From Thiodiazotropha sp040793985 (GTDB lineage: Bacteria > Pseudomonadota > Gammaproteobacteria > Chromatiales > Chromatiaceae): a stretch of 64,000 bases of DNA. Under the pieces are notes generated by a model. The model did not search any database, was not told where the DNA came from, and saw only the letters and a program-made list of their open reading frames with translations. Of the stretch, positions 33,931 to 42,484 are shown in pieces. Positions within the stretch are counted from its first letter, which is position 1; every line of letters starts with the position of its first letter. The translations under genes and the position numbers were made by a program. The stretch is from positions 35,079-99,078 of the forward strand of contig JBFNJI010000046.1 in the NCBI GenBank assembly GCA_040793985.1. Reading direction: 5' to 3'.

Positions 33931-34887
33931 CTAGGGTATGGCGACCATATCCAAGAGGCGGGAGAGAAAATCATCGGTGGTGATACCTTCCGCTTCCGCC
34001 TCGAAGGTCAAGAGGATTCGATGGCGTAAAATGGCCGGGGCGACGGCCTGGATGTGATGGGGCGCCACGAACTCTTCGTCATCCAGCCATGCCTTTGCCC
34101 GCGCGCATCGTGCCAGTGCGATACTGGCGCGGGGCGAGGCCCCGAAGCGGCACCAGCGGTCCAGGTCAGCGTCGTAGGCCTTGGGCTCCCTGCTCGCCTG
34201 AACCAGGTCGACGATATAGCTGTTGAGTTTGGGATCGAGATAGAGCTCGGCCACCTTTTGACGAATCGAGAAGAGCCTCTTTTGCGTCAGTGGCTTATCC
34301 GGCGGTGTCGGCTTCTGTTTCTGATGAGCGCTGTCGAGATCGAGGATCTCCAGCTCTTCATTGCGATTGGGGTACTCCACGTTGGCCTGCATGAGGAAGC
34401 GGTCGAGCTGGGCTTCCGGCAGATGATAGGTGCCCTCCTGTTCTACCGGATTCTGGGTTGCCAGCACCATGAAAAACTGGGGCAGGGGGTAAGTGGTCTG
34501 GCCAACGGTGATCTGTTGCTCCCCCATTGCCTCCAACAGTGCCGACTGCACCTTGGCGGGAGCACGGTTGACCTCGTCGGCGAGCAGGATATTGTGAAAA
34601 AGCGGTCCCTGACGGAACTCGAACTCCCCCTTTTCATGCCGATAGATGTCGGTACCGATAAGGTCGGAAGGCAATAGGTCGGGGGTGAACTGGACGCGGT
34701 GAAAATCACCCTCTATGGCCTCCGCCAGGGCCTTGACCGCGGTGGTTTTCGCCAGCCCCGGCAATCCCTCGATGAGCAGATGGCCATCACTGAGCAGGCA
34801 GATCAACATGCTTTCTATGAAGCTGGTCTGGCCGATGACACGCGAAGCCAGATGGTCGCGAAGTGGAGCAAGTTCGGATGAGTTCAT
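33931..34887 (-). CDS. MoxR-family AAA+ ATPase
   Basis: The 318-residue MoxR ATPase has Walker A EGLPGLAKTTAVKAL near residue 40, Walker B ILLADEVNRAPAKVQ near 100 and sensor segment MVLATQNPVEQEGTYHLPEA near 140. MoxR proteins are chaperone-like ATPases acting with VWA-domain partners, here DUF58, BatA and BatB. It is the first gene of a seven-gene minus-strand operon (moxR, DUF58, DUF4381, batA, batB, batC, batD) covering 27.2-34.9 kb. Confidence 0.93.
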   Translation of the reverse strand: MNSSELAPLRDHLASRVIGQTSFIESMLICLLSDGHLLIEGLPGLAKTTAVKALAEAIEGDFHRVQFTPDLLPSDLIGTDIYRHEKGEFEFRQGPLFHNILLADEVNRAPAKVQSALLEAMGEQQITVGQTTYPLPQFFMVLATQNPVEQEGTYHLPEAQLDRFLMQANVEYPNRNEELEILDLDSAHQKQKPTPPDKPLTQKRLFSIRQKVAELYLDPKLNSYIVDLVQASREPKAYDADLDRWCRFGASPRASIALARCARAKAWLDDEEFVAPHHIQAVAPAILRHRILLTFEAEAEGITTDDFLSRLLDMVAIP

Positions 34888-35395
34888 GGGTGGTTCTACT
34901 TCATTTTTGTTGCTGAGTAATGCTGCGCAGCGCTCAGGTGTTGGCCTCGTCAGCCAACCCCGGCTTTATAGTTGCCAAGGCTGCGTCCCGATCTATCCTG
35001 TCGATATTCGTGGCCGAGTGCAAGTAGTAGAAGCAGTCCAATCTATTTGAGTATTAGTAACTGTTTAATTAGATGCTGTGTTTATTTCCTTGGTTTTCAC
35101 AGATTTTCTTTGCCCAAGGTGTAGCGGCTACCAACTCCGAGAGCGGTGCCAAGTACTATACAGATCAGCGACGGCAGCGGGCTTGTGGGCCGGTCGGGCC
35201 CTCCAGGAAAGCCAAACTGTGCACATTGGAATAGTTAACGAAAAAGCTCGGGTATGGTGCTGGACAGCCATCGGGAAGGGTGCTTTCAGATTTAGTTAAC
35301 TCTATGTTTTATAGTGTGAATTACGAATTGTTCAATTTTTTTACGATTTAATGAAAATGCTCGTTTTATCAGGCCTTAAGGATGGTTTTCAGGAT
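34888..35395. other. non-coding region between moxR and typA
   Basis: This is the left and middle part of the 708-bp gap between the divergent moxR and typA genes. It becomes strongly AT-rich after about 35300. Short open frames here have no recognisable content. The promoters of both flanking genes must lie in the whole gap; the motifs that I could place are listed separately. Confidence 0.5.
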
Positions 35396-35430
35396 TTATC
35401 AACAATGTTATCCACAGCAGCTGTGGGTAA
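35396..35430. promoter_or_regulatory. cluster of DnaA-box-like sequences
   Basis: A perfect DnaA box TTATCCACA at 35408-35416 is followed in opposite orientation by TGTGGGTAA at 35422-35430 (one change) and preceded by the variant TTATCAACA at 35396-35404. An AT-rich stretch follows (about 35490-35535). It may be a DnaA-regulated promoter region for typA, or a DnaA titration site. Confidence 0.5.
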
Positions 35431-35533
35431 TTTCGAAAGTTTTGAAATGAAAGGATGTTGTCGATAGATGATAACTATCGGCATTTAGTATGACTTATAA
35501 CTAATTGAATTTTCATTTATTTAAATTTTAAAA

Positions 35534-35561
35534 AAGACAATCTGCGAGAGAAGGGTATAAT
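35534..35561 (+). promoter_or_regulatory. predicted sigma-70 promoter of typA
   Basis: AAGACA at 35534-35539, a 16-bp spacer and a perfect TATAAT at 35556-35561 lie 35-62 bp upstream of the typA GTG. The -10 box is convincing; the -35 matches at four of six positions. Confidence 0.55.
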
Positions 35562-35595
35562 CCGCCATCTTTTTGCTGTCTCTATAGGCTGTTCA

Positions 35596-37407
35596 GTGAT
35601 TGAGAACCTCAGAAACATCGCTATTATCGCCCATGTCGATCATGGCAAGACCACCCTTGTCGATGAGCTGCTGAAGCAGTCCGGGACCCTCGGCGAACGC
35701 TTTGGCGATGTTGAGCGGGTGATGGATTCGAATGACCAGGAGCGGGAGCGGGGCATCACCATTCTTTCGAAGAATACCGCCATCCGCTGGAAGGACTATC
35801 GGATCAACATCGTCGATACCCCCGGGCACGCCGATTTCGGTGGTGAGGTTGAGCGTGTGCTCTCAATGGTGGATTCAGTGCTGCTGCTGGTGGATGCCCA
35901 GGAGGGGCCGATGCCGCAGACCCGGTTTGTCACCCAAAAAGCCTTCAAACACGGTCTTCGGCCGATCGTGGTGGTGAATAAGATCGACAAGCCAGGGGCG
36001 AGACCCGACTGGGTTATCGACCAGGTGTTCGAGCTCTTCGACCGTCTCGGGGCGACCGACGAGCAACTCGATTTTCCCATCATCTACACCTCGGCAGTCA
36101 ATGGCTATGCGGGAGCGGAAAGCGATGTAAGCGGAGGCGATATGCAGCCGTTGTTCGAAACCATTATCGATAACTGCCCGGTTCCTGAAGTCGATCCCGA
36201 TGGCCCGTTCAAGATGCAGATCTCCAACCTGGATTACAGCAGCTATGTCGGGGCGATCGCTGTTGGCAGGGTGACCCGGGGTAGTGTGCGCCCAAACCAA
36301 CAAGTCAGCGTGGTCAAATATGACGGCGAACTACAGCGAGCCAAGATCGGCATTGTCTATGGCTATCTCGGCCTGGAGCGTTTCGAGGTTGAGCAGGCGA
36401 GCGCTGGCGACATCATAGCCATTACCGGCCTGGATGCCCCCAACGTCTCAGATACCCTTTGCGATCCGGAAGATGTCGAGGCGATGGCGCCGTTGACGGT
36501 GGATGAGCCAACGGTATCGATGACGTTCCAGGTCAATACCTCGCCGTTTGCCGGGCTTGAAGGTAAATATCTCACCTCCAGGCAGCTCAAAGAGCGTCTT
36601 GAGCGGGAGTTGATACACAATGTGGCGTTAAGGGTCGAGGAGGGTACGGATCCGGAAAAGTTCAAGGTTTCGGGACGCGGCGAATTACACCTTTCGGTAT
36701 TGATCGAGAGTATGCGCCGTGAAGGGTTCGAACTGGCGGTATCGAGACCGGAGGTTATCTTTCGCGAAGTGGAAGGCGAGGTCTGCGAACCCTATGAGCA
36801 GTTGACCGTCGATGTGGAGGAGAAGGATCAAGGCAGTATCATGGAGGCCCTGGGTACCCGCAAGGGAGAACTCAAGGATATGGTGCCGGACGGCAAGGGT
36901 AGGGTGCGTCTCGACTATACCATCCCCTCCCGTGGATTGATCGGTTTTCAGACCGAGTTCATGACCACCACATCGGGTACGGGTCTGATCTATCATGTGT
37001 TCGATCACTATGGTCCGACTCAGCAGGGCGGGATCGCGCCGCGGAAAAATGGCGTCCTGATCTCCAATGCACAGGGCAAGGTACTGGGTTATGCCCTGTT
37101 CAATCTCCAGGAGCGGGGCAGGCTATTCTCCTCTCCCGGAGACGAGGTCTACGAGGGACAGATCGTGGGGATCCATGCCAGGGAGAACGATCTGGTGGTC
37201 AATCCTCTCAAGGGCAAACAGCTGACAAATATACGCGCTGCCGGCAAGGATGATTCGATTATCCTCACACCGCCGCTGCAATACAGTCTCGAGCAGGCAT
37301 TGGAATTCATCGAGGATGACGAACTGGTCGAGGTGACGCCCGGCGCTATCCGCTTACGTAAGAAGCATCTCAAGGAGCATGAGCGCAAGCGTGCCTCACG
37401 GGAGTAG
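35596..37407 (+). CDS. typA: ribosome-binding GTPase TypA/BipA
   Basis: The 603-residue translational GTPase has G1 AHVDHGKTTLVDELL, the switch II motif DTPGHADFGGEVERV and G4 NKIDKPGARPD. Domain II, domains III and V, and a C-terminal domain specific to TypA follow. It binds the ribosome like EF-G and helps large-subunit assembly, particularly in the cold or under stress. The start is GTG at 35596, matching the conserved N terminus MIENLRNIAIIAHVDHG. It has its own promoter and is followed by a strong terminator. Confidence 0.96.
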   Translation: MIENLRNIAIIAHVDHGKTTLVDELLKQSGTLGERFGDVERVMDSNDQERERGITILSKNTAIRWKDYRINIVDTPGHADFGGEVERVLSMVDSVLLLVDAQEGPMPQTRFVTQKAFKHGLRPIVVVNKIDKPGARPDWVIDQVFELFDRLGATDEQLDFPIIYTSAVNGYAGAESDVSGGDMQPLFETIIDNCPVPEVDPDGPFKMQISNLDYSSYVGAIAVGRVTRGSVRPNQQVSVVKYDGELQRAKIGIVYGYLGLERFEVEQASAGDIIAITGLDAPNVSDTLCDPEDVEAMAPLTVDEPTVSMTFQVNTSPFAGLEGKYLTSRQLKERLERELIHNVALRVEEGTDPEKFKVSGRGELHLSVLIESMRREGFELAVSRPEVIFREVEGEVCEPYEQLTVDVEEKDQGSIMEALGTRKGELKDMVPDGKGRVRLDYTIPSRGLIGFQTEFMTTTSGTGLIYHVFDHYGPTQQGGIAPRKNGVLISNAQGKVLGYALFNLQERGRLFSSPGDEVYEGQIVGIHARENDLVVNPLKGKQLTNIRAAGKDDSIILTPPLQYSLEQALEFIEDDELVEVTPGAIRLRKKHLKEHERKRASRE

Positions 37408-37491
37408 CTGAGCGGCAGGTGTCTGCGCAACCCGCTCTTGACCCTGGATTGGTTATATAGTCTAAGGTATTGTCAGTGTCAGAAAAAAGAG

Positions 37492-37522
37492 AAGCCCAAC
37501 TGCACTCCTTGCAGTTGGGCTT
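37492..37522 (+). terminator. intrinsic terminator after typA
   Basis: A perfect 13-bp stem, AAGCCCAACTGCA at 37492-37504 with its complement at 37510-37522, and a five-base loop lie 84 bp after the typA stop. A-rich sequence on its left would give a U-tract on the minus strand and only TT on the plus strand, so it may act in both directions. The rest of the 309-bp gap up to pip shows nothing further. Confidence 0.75.
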
Positions 37523-37716
37523 ACAGTCGTCGGCTTGGTTGGCTAAGCTACTCGTCCCTGTGCTCTCCTGAGCTCTGAGTCCTGGGGGTACATCCCTGAT
37601 GACGACAACTTTATATTGACACAATATTTAACTTTTGCTGTGGGATTCCGCACACATTGTTTGTGAGATTTTTCTCTAATCTTTGTAGGATTTTTCCTAC
37701 ACAGCGGCTGAAATAG

Positions 37717-38670
37717 ATGATCAAAGACCTCTATCCACCCATCGAGCCGTATCACACCCAACTGTTGTCGGTGGACAAGGGCCATCGACTCTATCTTGAA
37801 CAGGTGGGCAAGCCCGATGGCATCCCGGTGCTCTTTTTGCACGGTGGTCCGGGCGCCGGCTGTGAACCCTATCACCGCCGTTTTTTCGATCCCGAACGCT
37901 ACCGGGTAGTACTCTTCGATCAGCGGGGGTGTGGTCGCTCCACTCCCCATGCCTCGTTGGAGGCCAATACGACCTGGGATCTGGTGGAGGATATCGAGCG
38001 CATACGCCAGGCGCTGAACATAGAAGATTGGCTGCTGTTCGGCGGTTCCTGGGGATCGACACTTGCCATCGCCTATGCGGAGACCCATCCGCAGCGGGTC
38101 AAGGGGATGATTCTCAGAGGTATATTTCTCTGTCGTGATGAGGAGATTCAATGGTTCTACCAGAAAGGGGCAAGCCGCGTATTTCCCGACTATTGGGAGG
38201 ATTTCCTGGCGCCGATCCCGCAGCAGGAGCGGGAGGATCTGCTGCATGCCTACCATCGACGCCTCACCGGCGGAAATGATATAGAGCGCATGGCGGCAGC
38301 CAAGGCCTGGTCGGTGTGGGAGGGGCGTACGGCCAGCCTCCATCCCAATCCCTCGGTGGTGAAGTTCTTTTCCGATGCCCACACGGCCTTGAGCCTGGCC
38401 AGGATTGAGTGCCACTATTTTGTCAACCACGCCTTCCTGCGCCCGAATCAGCTGCTGCTGGAGTGCCATAAGCTGGCAAATATCCCCGCTGTAATTGTGC
38501 AGGGGCGCTACGATCTGATCTGCCCAATGGCCTCTGCCTGGGAGCTGCACCGCGCCTGGCCAGGAAGCGAGCTGAAGGTGATTGCCGATGCAGGCCATTC
38601 GGCCGCCGAACCCGGTATTCGCAGTGCCTTGATCGAGACCACAGACAAATTCGCCGGGGAGTTGAGATGA
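37717..38670 (+). CDS. pip: prolyl aminopeptidase (proline iminopeptidase)
   Basis: This 317-residue alpha/beta hydrolase of the proline iminopeptidase family removes N-terminal proline from peptides. The oxyanion motif HGGPGAGCEPYHRRFFDPE is near residue 43 and the nucleophile elbow GGSWGSTLAIAYAE near 110. The catalytic Asp is in QGRYDLICP and the His in DAGHSAAEPG. It overlaps dtd by four bases (ATGA). Confidence 0.95.
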   Translation: MIKDLYPPIEPYHTQLLSVDKGHRLYLEQVGKPDGIPVLFLHGGPGAGCEPYHRRFFDPERYRVVLFDQRGCGRSTPHASLEANTTWDLVEDIERIRQALNIEDWLLFGGSWGSTLAIAYAETHPQRVKGMILRGIFLCRDEEIQWFYQKGASRVFPDYWEDFLAPIPQQEREDLLHAYHRRLTGGNDIERMAAAKAWSVWEGRTASLHPNPSVVKFFSDAHTALSLARIECHYFVNHAFLRPNQLLLECHKLANIPAVIVQGRYDLICPMASAWELHRAWPGSELKVIADAGHSAAEPGIRSALIETTDKFAGELR

Positions 38671-39104
38671 TCGGACTGCTACAGCGGGTAAATGAGGCCA
38701 GCGTTCGCGTCGACGGCGACCTTGTCGCCGAGATCGGGAGCGGTCTGGCGGTATTGGTGGGGGTGCAGAGGGGGGACGATGAAGCCAAGGCCGATCGTCT
38801 GCTGGAAAGGGTGCTGGGATATCGCGTTTTCGGCGACCAGAGCGGACGCATGAATTTAAGCCTTCGGGATATGCAGGGTGGTCTGCTGCTGGTTCCCCAG
38901 TTCACCCTTGCTGCGGATACCAGGAAGGGGATGCGGCCTGGTTTTTCTAGCGCCGCCGAGCCGGAGCAGGGCAAGGCACTGTTCAACTATTTGGCTGAAC
39001 GGGCTCAGGCACAATATCACCCTGTAGCTTGCGGTGTTTTCGGTGCCTATATGCAGGTAGCCTTAGTCAACGATGGTCCGGTCACTTTTTGGCTGGAAAG
39101 CTGA
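38667..39104 (+). CDS. dtd: D-aminoacyl-tRNA deacylase
   Basis: This 145-residue DTD-family protein hydrolyses D-amino acids, and also glycine mischarged on tRNA-Ala, from tRNA. The family motifs PQFTLAADTRKGMRPGF (about residue 77) and NDGPVTFWLES at the C terminus form the active-site dimer interface. It is translationally coupled to pip. A short gap then leads to the metallo-beta-lactamase-fold gene. Confidence 0.96.
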   Translation: MIGLLQRVNEASVRVDGDLVAEIGSGLAVLVGVQRGDDEAKADRLLERVLGYRVFGDQSGRMNLSLRDMQGGLLLVPQFTLAADTRKGMRPGFSSAAEPEQGKALFNYLAERAQAQYHPVACGVFGAYMQVALVNDGPVTFWLES

Positions 39105-39162
39105 CCTGATAAATTTACTTATACTCCTGTTATCGACTCTGGATTGAGGTACCCACATCACC

Positions 39163-40122
39163 ATGCTTACTCGCTATCTGACACTGCCGCTGTTCATCTC
39201 CCTCCTGTTCACTTCGCTGGCGATGGCTGCGGAGCGTGGTCCAGCGGTGCCGGACTATCCAGCAACTCAGATTGCCCCGGGTATCTATGTCATACATGGG
39301 CCCTTGGGCGTGCCGTCGGTGGAGAACCAGGGATTCATCAACAACCCGGGGTTTGTTATTGGCAAGGATGGGGTGATCGTCATTGATCCGGGCTCAAGCG
39401 TCCAGACCGGGGAGATGGTGCTGCGGCAGATCCGCAAACAGAGCGATCTGCCGGTAGTGGCGGTCTTCAATACACATATCCACGGTGATCACTGGCTGGC
39501 CAACCAGGCGATACGGGAGGCATATCCCGAGGTGAAGATCTATGGTCACGAGGAGATGCGTCGGCTGGTGGCGAAGGGAGAGGGCAAGGCCTTCCTTGCC
39601 ACCCTGATGAGGATGACGGAGGGAGCGGTGGCTGGCACCGTCGAGACGCCGCCGGACAATTCGGCTGCACAGGGTGATGAGCTGACCCTGGGAGGGGTGA
39701 ATATTCGTATCCACTATGAAGCCGAGGCCCACAGCCATTCGGACATAATGATTGAGTTGCCGCAACAGAAGGTGCTGTTTCTCGGTGACAACGTCATGAA
39801 CAGGCGTTTTGGTCGAATGGACCACGGTACCTTTGGCGGCAACATCGCCGCCATCGAACGCGCACTGGCTACCAAGGCAGAGATCTTTGTTCCCGGCCAT
39901 GGGATGACCGGGGGGCGAGAGGTGCCCGAGATCTATCTTGGCTATCTGACTCAATTGAAGCGTGCCGTCGCAAAACACTATGAAGAGGGGCTGAGTGATT
40001 TCGAGATGAGCCCGCTTATCATTGAATCACTGAGTCAGTTTCATGAGTGGGTGGATTTCCAGCGCAATATCGGCAAGCACATCAGCCTTGCCTATCTGGA
40101 AGTCGAGGCCGAGCTCTTTTAG
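39163..40122 (+). CDS. exported metallo-beta-lactamase-fold hydrolase
   Basis: The 319-residue protein has a signal peptide (MLTRYLTLPLFISLLFTSLA, cleavage near MAAE) and a metallo-beta-lactamase fold with the zinc motif THIHGDHWLANQAI near residue 105. Later ligands are the His in AEAHSHSDIMIE, the Asp in FLGDNVMNRRF and the His in PGHGMTGGRE. It is probably periplasmic. The family includes quinoprotein-linked hydrolases and B-class lactamase relatives, and the substrate cannot be read from sequence. It precedes the his genes by 164 bp. Confidence 0.85.
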   Translation: MLTRYLTLPLFISLLFTSLAMAAERGPAVPDYPATQIAPGIYVIHGPLGVPSVENQGFINNPGFVIGKDGVIVIDPGSSVQTGEMVLRQIRKQSDLPVVAVFNTHIHGDHWLANQAIREAYPEVKIYGHEEMRRLVAKGEGKAFLATLMRMTEGAVAGTVETPPDNSAAQGDELTLGGVNIRIHYEAEAHSHSDIMIELPQQKVLFLGDNVMNRRFGRMDHGTFGGNIAAIERALATKAEIFVPGHGMTGGREVPEIYLGYLTQLKRAVAKHYEEGLSDFEMSPLIIESLSQFHEWVDFQRNIGKHISLAYLEVEAELF

Positions 40123-40286
40123 GCGGCCCGCGGATCCGCTCCTGGGTTCGCAAGGCGTACCCAGCGCTGTCTTTTTGGACGTTTTCCACTAGAATAGACT
40201 GTTTTCAATGGGTACGGGCCCGTTTATGCCGTGTTTTGTGCAGGCAAAAAGATAGATATCAAGGATTAAGCAGCGGAGTTATCAGT

Positions 40287-40877
40287 ATGCAGCGTACCGC
40301 GCAGATTGAGCGCAATACTTTGGAGACTCAAATCATCGTCTCGCTGAACCTGGATGGGAACGGTGATGCATCGCTTGATACGGGAGTCCCCTTTCTCGAT
40401 CACATGCTGGATCAGGTTGCCCGTCACGGTCTGATCGATCTAGGCATCAAGGCCATGGGGGACCTGCACATCGATGCCCATCACACGGTAGAGGATGTGG
40501 GGATCAGCCTGGGCCAGGCCCTTGCCAAAGCTGTTGGCGACAAGAAGGGTATCAGTCGTTACGGACACGCCTATGTACCGTTGGACGAGGCCCTGTCACG
40601 GGTGGTGATCGATTTTTCGGGAAGGCCGGGTCTGGTCTACGACCTGACCTTCAGCCGCGCACGCATCGGCGACTTCGACGTCGACCTGTTCCAGGAGTTC
40701 TTCCAGGGACTGGTCAATCATGCCGGCGTCACCCTGCATATCGACAATCTGCGTGGGACCAATGCCCACCATCAGGCGGAAACCGTCTTCAAGGCCCTTG
40801 GCCGGGCTCTGCGCATGGCGCTGGCGGCCGATCCGCGAATGGTTGAACAAATACCCTCCACCAAGGGTAGTCTGTAA
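40287..40877 (+). CDS. hisB: imidazoleglycerol-phosphate dehydratase
   Basis: The 196-residue HisB is monofunctional (no phosphatase domain), the usual form outside enterobacteria. Metal-binding motifs DAHHTVEDVG (about residue 60) and NAHHQAETVFKALG (about 155) are present. It dehydrates imidazole-glycerol phosphate to imidazole-acetol phosphate in histidine synthesis. I start at the ATG at 40287, which gives the conserved N terminus; the frame is open further upstream but runs into the previous gene. It is the first gene of hisBHAFIE. Confidence 0.95.
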   Translation: MQRTAQIERNTLETQIIVSLNLDGNGDASLDTGVPFLDHMLDQVARHGLIDLGIKAMGDLHIDAHHTVEDVGISLGQALAKAVGDKKGISRYGHAYVPLDEALSRVVIDFSGRPGLVYDLTFSRARIGDFDVDLFQEFFQGLVNHAGVTLHIDNLRGTNAHHQAETVFKALGRALRMALAADPRMVEQIPSTKGSL

Positions 40878-40896
40878 CGCTTCACAGGTATTTGAG

Positions 40897-41538
40897 ATGG
40901 CACAACGCATCACCGTGATCGACTACGGTATGGGCAATCTGCGTTCAGTCGCCAAGGCGGTTGAGCATGTCGCGGCTGACAGCGATGAGGTGCGGGTCAC
41001 CGACGATCCCAAGCTGATAGCGGCGTCGGACAGGATCATATTCCCCGGGCAGGGTGCCGCCAGGGACTGCATGGCGGCGATATCCCAACACCATCTCAAC
41101 CGGGCGGTAATGGATGCCGCGAGGCACATGCCCTTCCTTGGGATCTGCATGGGGCAGCAGGTACTGCTCGAATACAGCGAAGAGAACGACGGTACCGAGC
41201 TGATGGGACTGTTCCCGGGGCGGGTGCGCCGTTTTCCCGGTGGCACGGCCCCCGATGGTGAGGCCTTGAAGATACCGCATATGGGTTGGAATCGGGTGAG
41301 CCAGAGCTACGAACATCCCTTGTGGCAGGGGATAGAGCAGGAGAGTCGATTCTATTTCGTACACAGCTACTATGTGGATCCGGCGCAATCTGAACTGGTG
41401 GCGGCAACCACGGAATATGGTGTCCAGTTCGCCAGTGCGATCGCCGAAAAAAACCTGTTTGCGGTGCAGTTTCACCCGGAAAAGAGCGCCGATGCGGGTC
41501 TGCGACTGCTGCAGAATTTTCTAAACTGGACTGTCTAA
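40897..41538 (+). CDS. hisH: imidazole glycerol phosphate synthase glutaminase subunit HisH
   Basis: This 213-residue class I glutamine amidotransferase supplies ammonia to HisF. The nucleophile is the Cys in FLGICMGQQVLLE, and the His and Glu are in VQFHPEKSADAG. Start at 40897 (MAQRITVIDYGMGNLRSVAK), 19 bp after hisB; upstream in-frame extension overlaps hisB and is not used. With HisF it forms the channelled synthase that makes IGP and AICAR. Confidence 0.96.
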   Translation: MAQRITVIDYGMGNLRSVAKAVEHVAADSDEVRVTDDPKLIAASDRIIFPGQGAARDCMAAISQHHLNRAVMDAARHMPFLGICMGQQVLLEYSEENDGTELMGLFPGRVRRFPGGTAPDGEALKIPHMGWNRVSQSYEHPLWQGIEQESRFYFVHSYYVDPAQSELVAATTEYGVQFASAIAEKNLFAVQFHPEKSADAGLRLLQNFLNWTV

Positions 41539-41561
41539 CCTAACTGATTCGGGAATTTATT

Positions 41562-42299
41562 GTGCTGCTAATACCTGCAATTGATCTCAAGGATGGCCAG
41601 TGCGTTCGACTGCGCCAGGGTCGCATGGAGGACGATACCGTATTTTCGGATAACCCGCTGGAGATGGCGACACGTTGGATTGATGAAGGCGGCCGACGTC
41701 TCCATCTGGTCGATCTCAATGGGGCCTTTGCCGGTGAACCGGTGAACGGCAGTGCCATTCGAAGCATCGCCGCCGCCTATCCGAATGTGCCGATTCAGGT
41801 AGGGGGTGGGATTCGGGATGAGGCGACCATTGAAGCCTATCTGGAAGCGGGAGTCAGCTACTGCATCATCGGTACCCAGGCAGTGAAAGAGCCGGCCTTC
41901 GTAAACCGCGCCTGCAAGGCCTTTCCGGGACATGTGGTCGTGGGGCTTGATGCGGTATCCGGTATGGTCGCGATCAACGGCTGGGCCGAAGTCACCGACC
42001 AGGAGGTAACCGAATTGGCAAAACGGTTTGCGGATGACGGCATCTCCGCCATCGTCTATACCGATATAGGGCGTGACGGTATGCTTTCCGGCCCCAATGT
42101 GGAGGCCACAGTCGCATTGGCGAACGCCATTTCCACGCCAGTGATCGCTTCCGGTGGCATCACCCATATCGGTGACATCGAGATGCTGTGCCGCGCGGAA
42201 ACGACCAATATCACGGGCGCGATAACCGGCCGGGCCATCTACGAGGGAACCCTCGACCTAGCAGAGGGCCAGAGGCTGGCTGACGAATTAACCGGATGA
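41562..42299 (+). CDS. hisA: phosphoribosylformimino-5-aminoimidazole carboxamide ribotide isomerase
   Basis: This 245-residue TIM-barrel isomerase begins with MLLIPAIDLKDGQCVRLRQG (GTG start at 41562). It carries the catalytic Asp there and the C-terminal phosphate motifs IASGGITHIGDIEML and GAITGRAIYEGTL. It performs the Amadori rearrangement of ProFAR in histidine synthesis. The gap to hisF is 185 bp and contains an inverted repeat, so the operon may be partly interrupted here. Confidence 0.96.
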   Translation: MLLIPAIDLKDGQCVRLRQGRMEDDTVFSDNPLEMATRWIDEGGRRLHLVDLNGAFAGEPVNGSAIRSIAAAYPNVPIQVGGGIRDEATIEAYLEAGVSYCIIGTQAVKEPAFVNRACKAFPGHVVVGLDAVSGMVAINGWAEVTDQEVTELAKRFADDGISAIVYTDIGRDGMLSGPNVEATVALANAISTPVIASGGITHIGDIEMLCRAETTNITGAITGRAIYEGTLDLAEGQRLADELTG

Positions 42300-42308
42300 A
42301 GTATTGTT

Positions 42309-42435
42309 GTCCGCTAATGAACGCAAAGAAACGCAAATGTAATAAAAAACTGCATGCAACGCCTTATTCCAGAGCTTAAGGAAAGCACAAGTTAGGTTTC
42401 TCTTTATTTGCGTTCATTCGCGTTCATTTGCGGAC
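42309..42435. repeat. dispersed inverted repeat between hisA and hisF
   Basis: A 30-nt arm at 42309-42338 (GTCCGCTAATGAACGCAAAG...) is nearly the reverse complement of 42406-42435, which ends with the 20-mer found also at 3136-3155. The arms share GTCCGC, TGAACGC and ACGCAAAT and are separated by 67 bp. It looks like a REP or MITE-type element inserted within the his operon. It may affect hisA/hisF mRNA. Confidence 0.75.
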
Positions 42436-42484
42436 TAGCCTTATGAGACATCGCCACCCAATATAGGAACAGAGTTAGGAACTT

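Noticed and set aside
35078..35299. 73-codon frame in the moxR-typA gap
   Set aside because: No ribosome binding site and no recognisable content; likely chance.
35396..35595. Chromosomal replication origin
   Set aside because: Only three DnaA-like boxes and none of the usual origin neighbours; kept as a DnaA-box cluster only.
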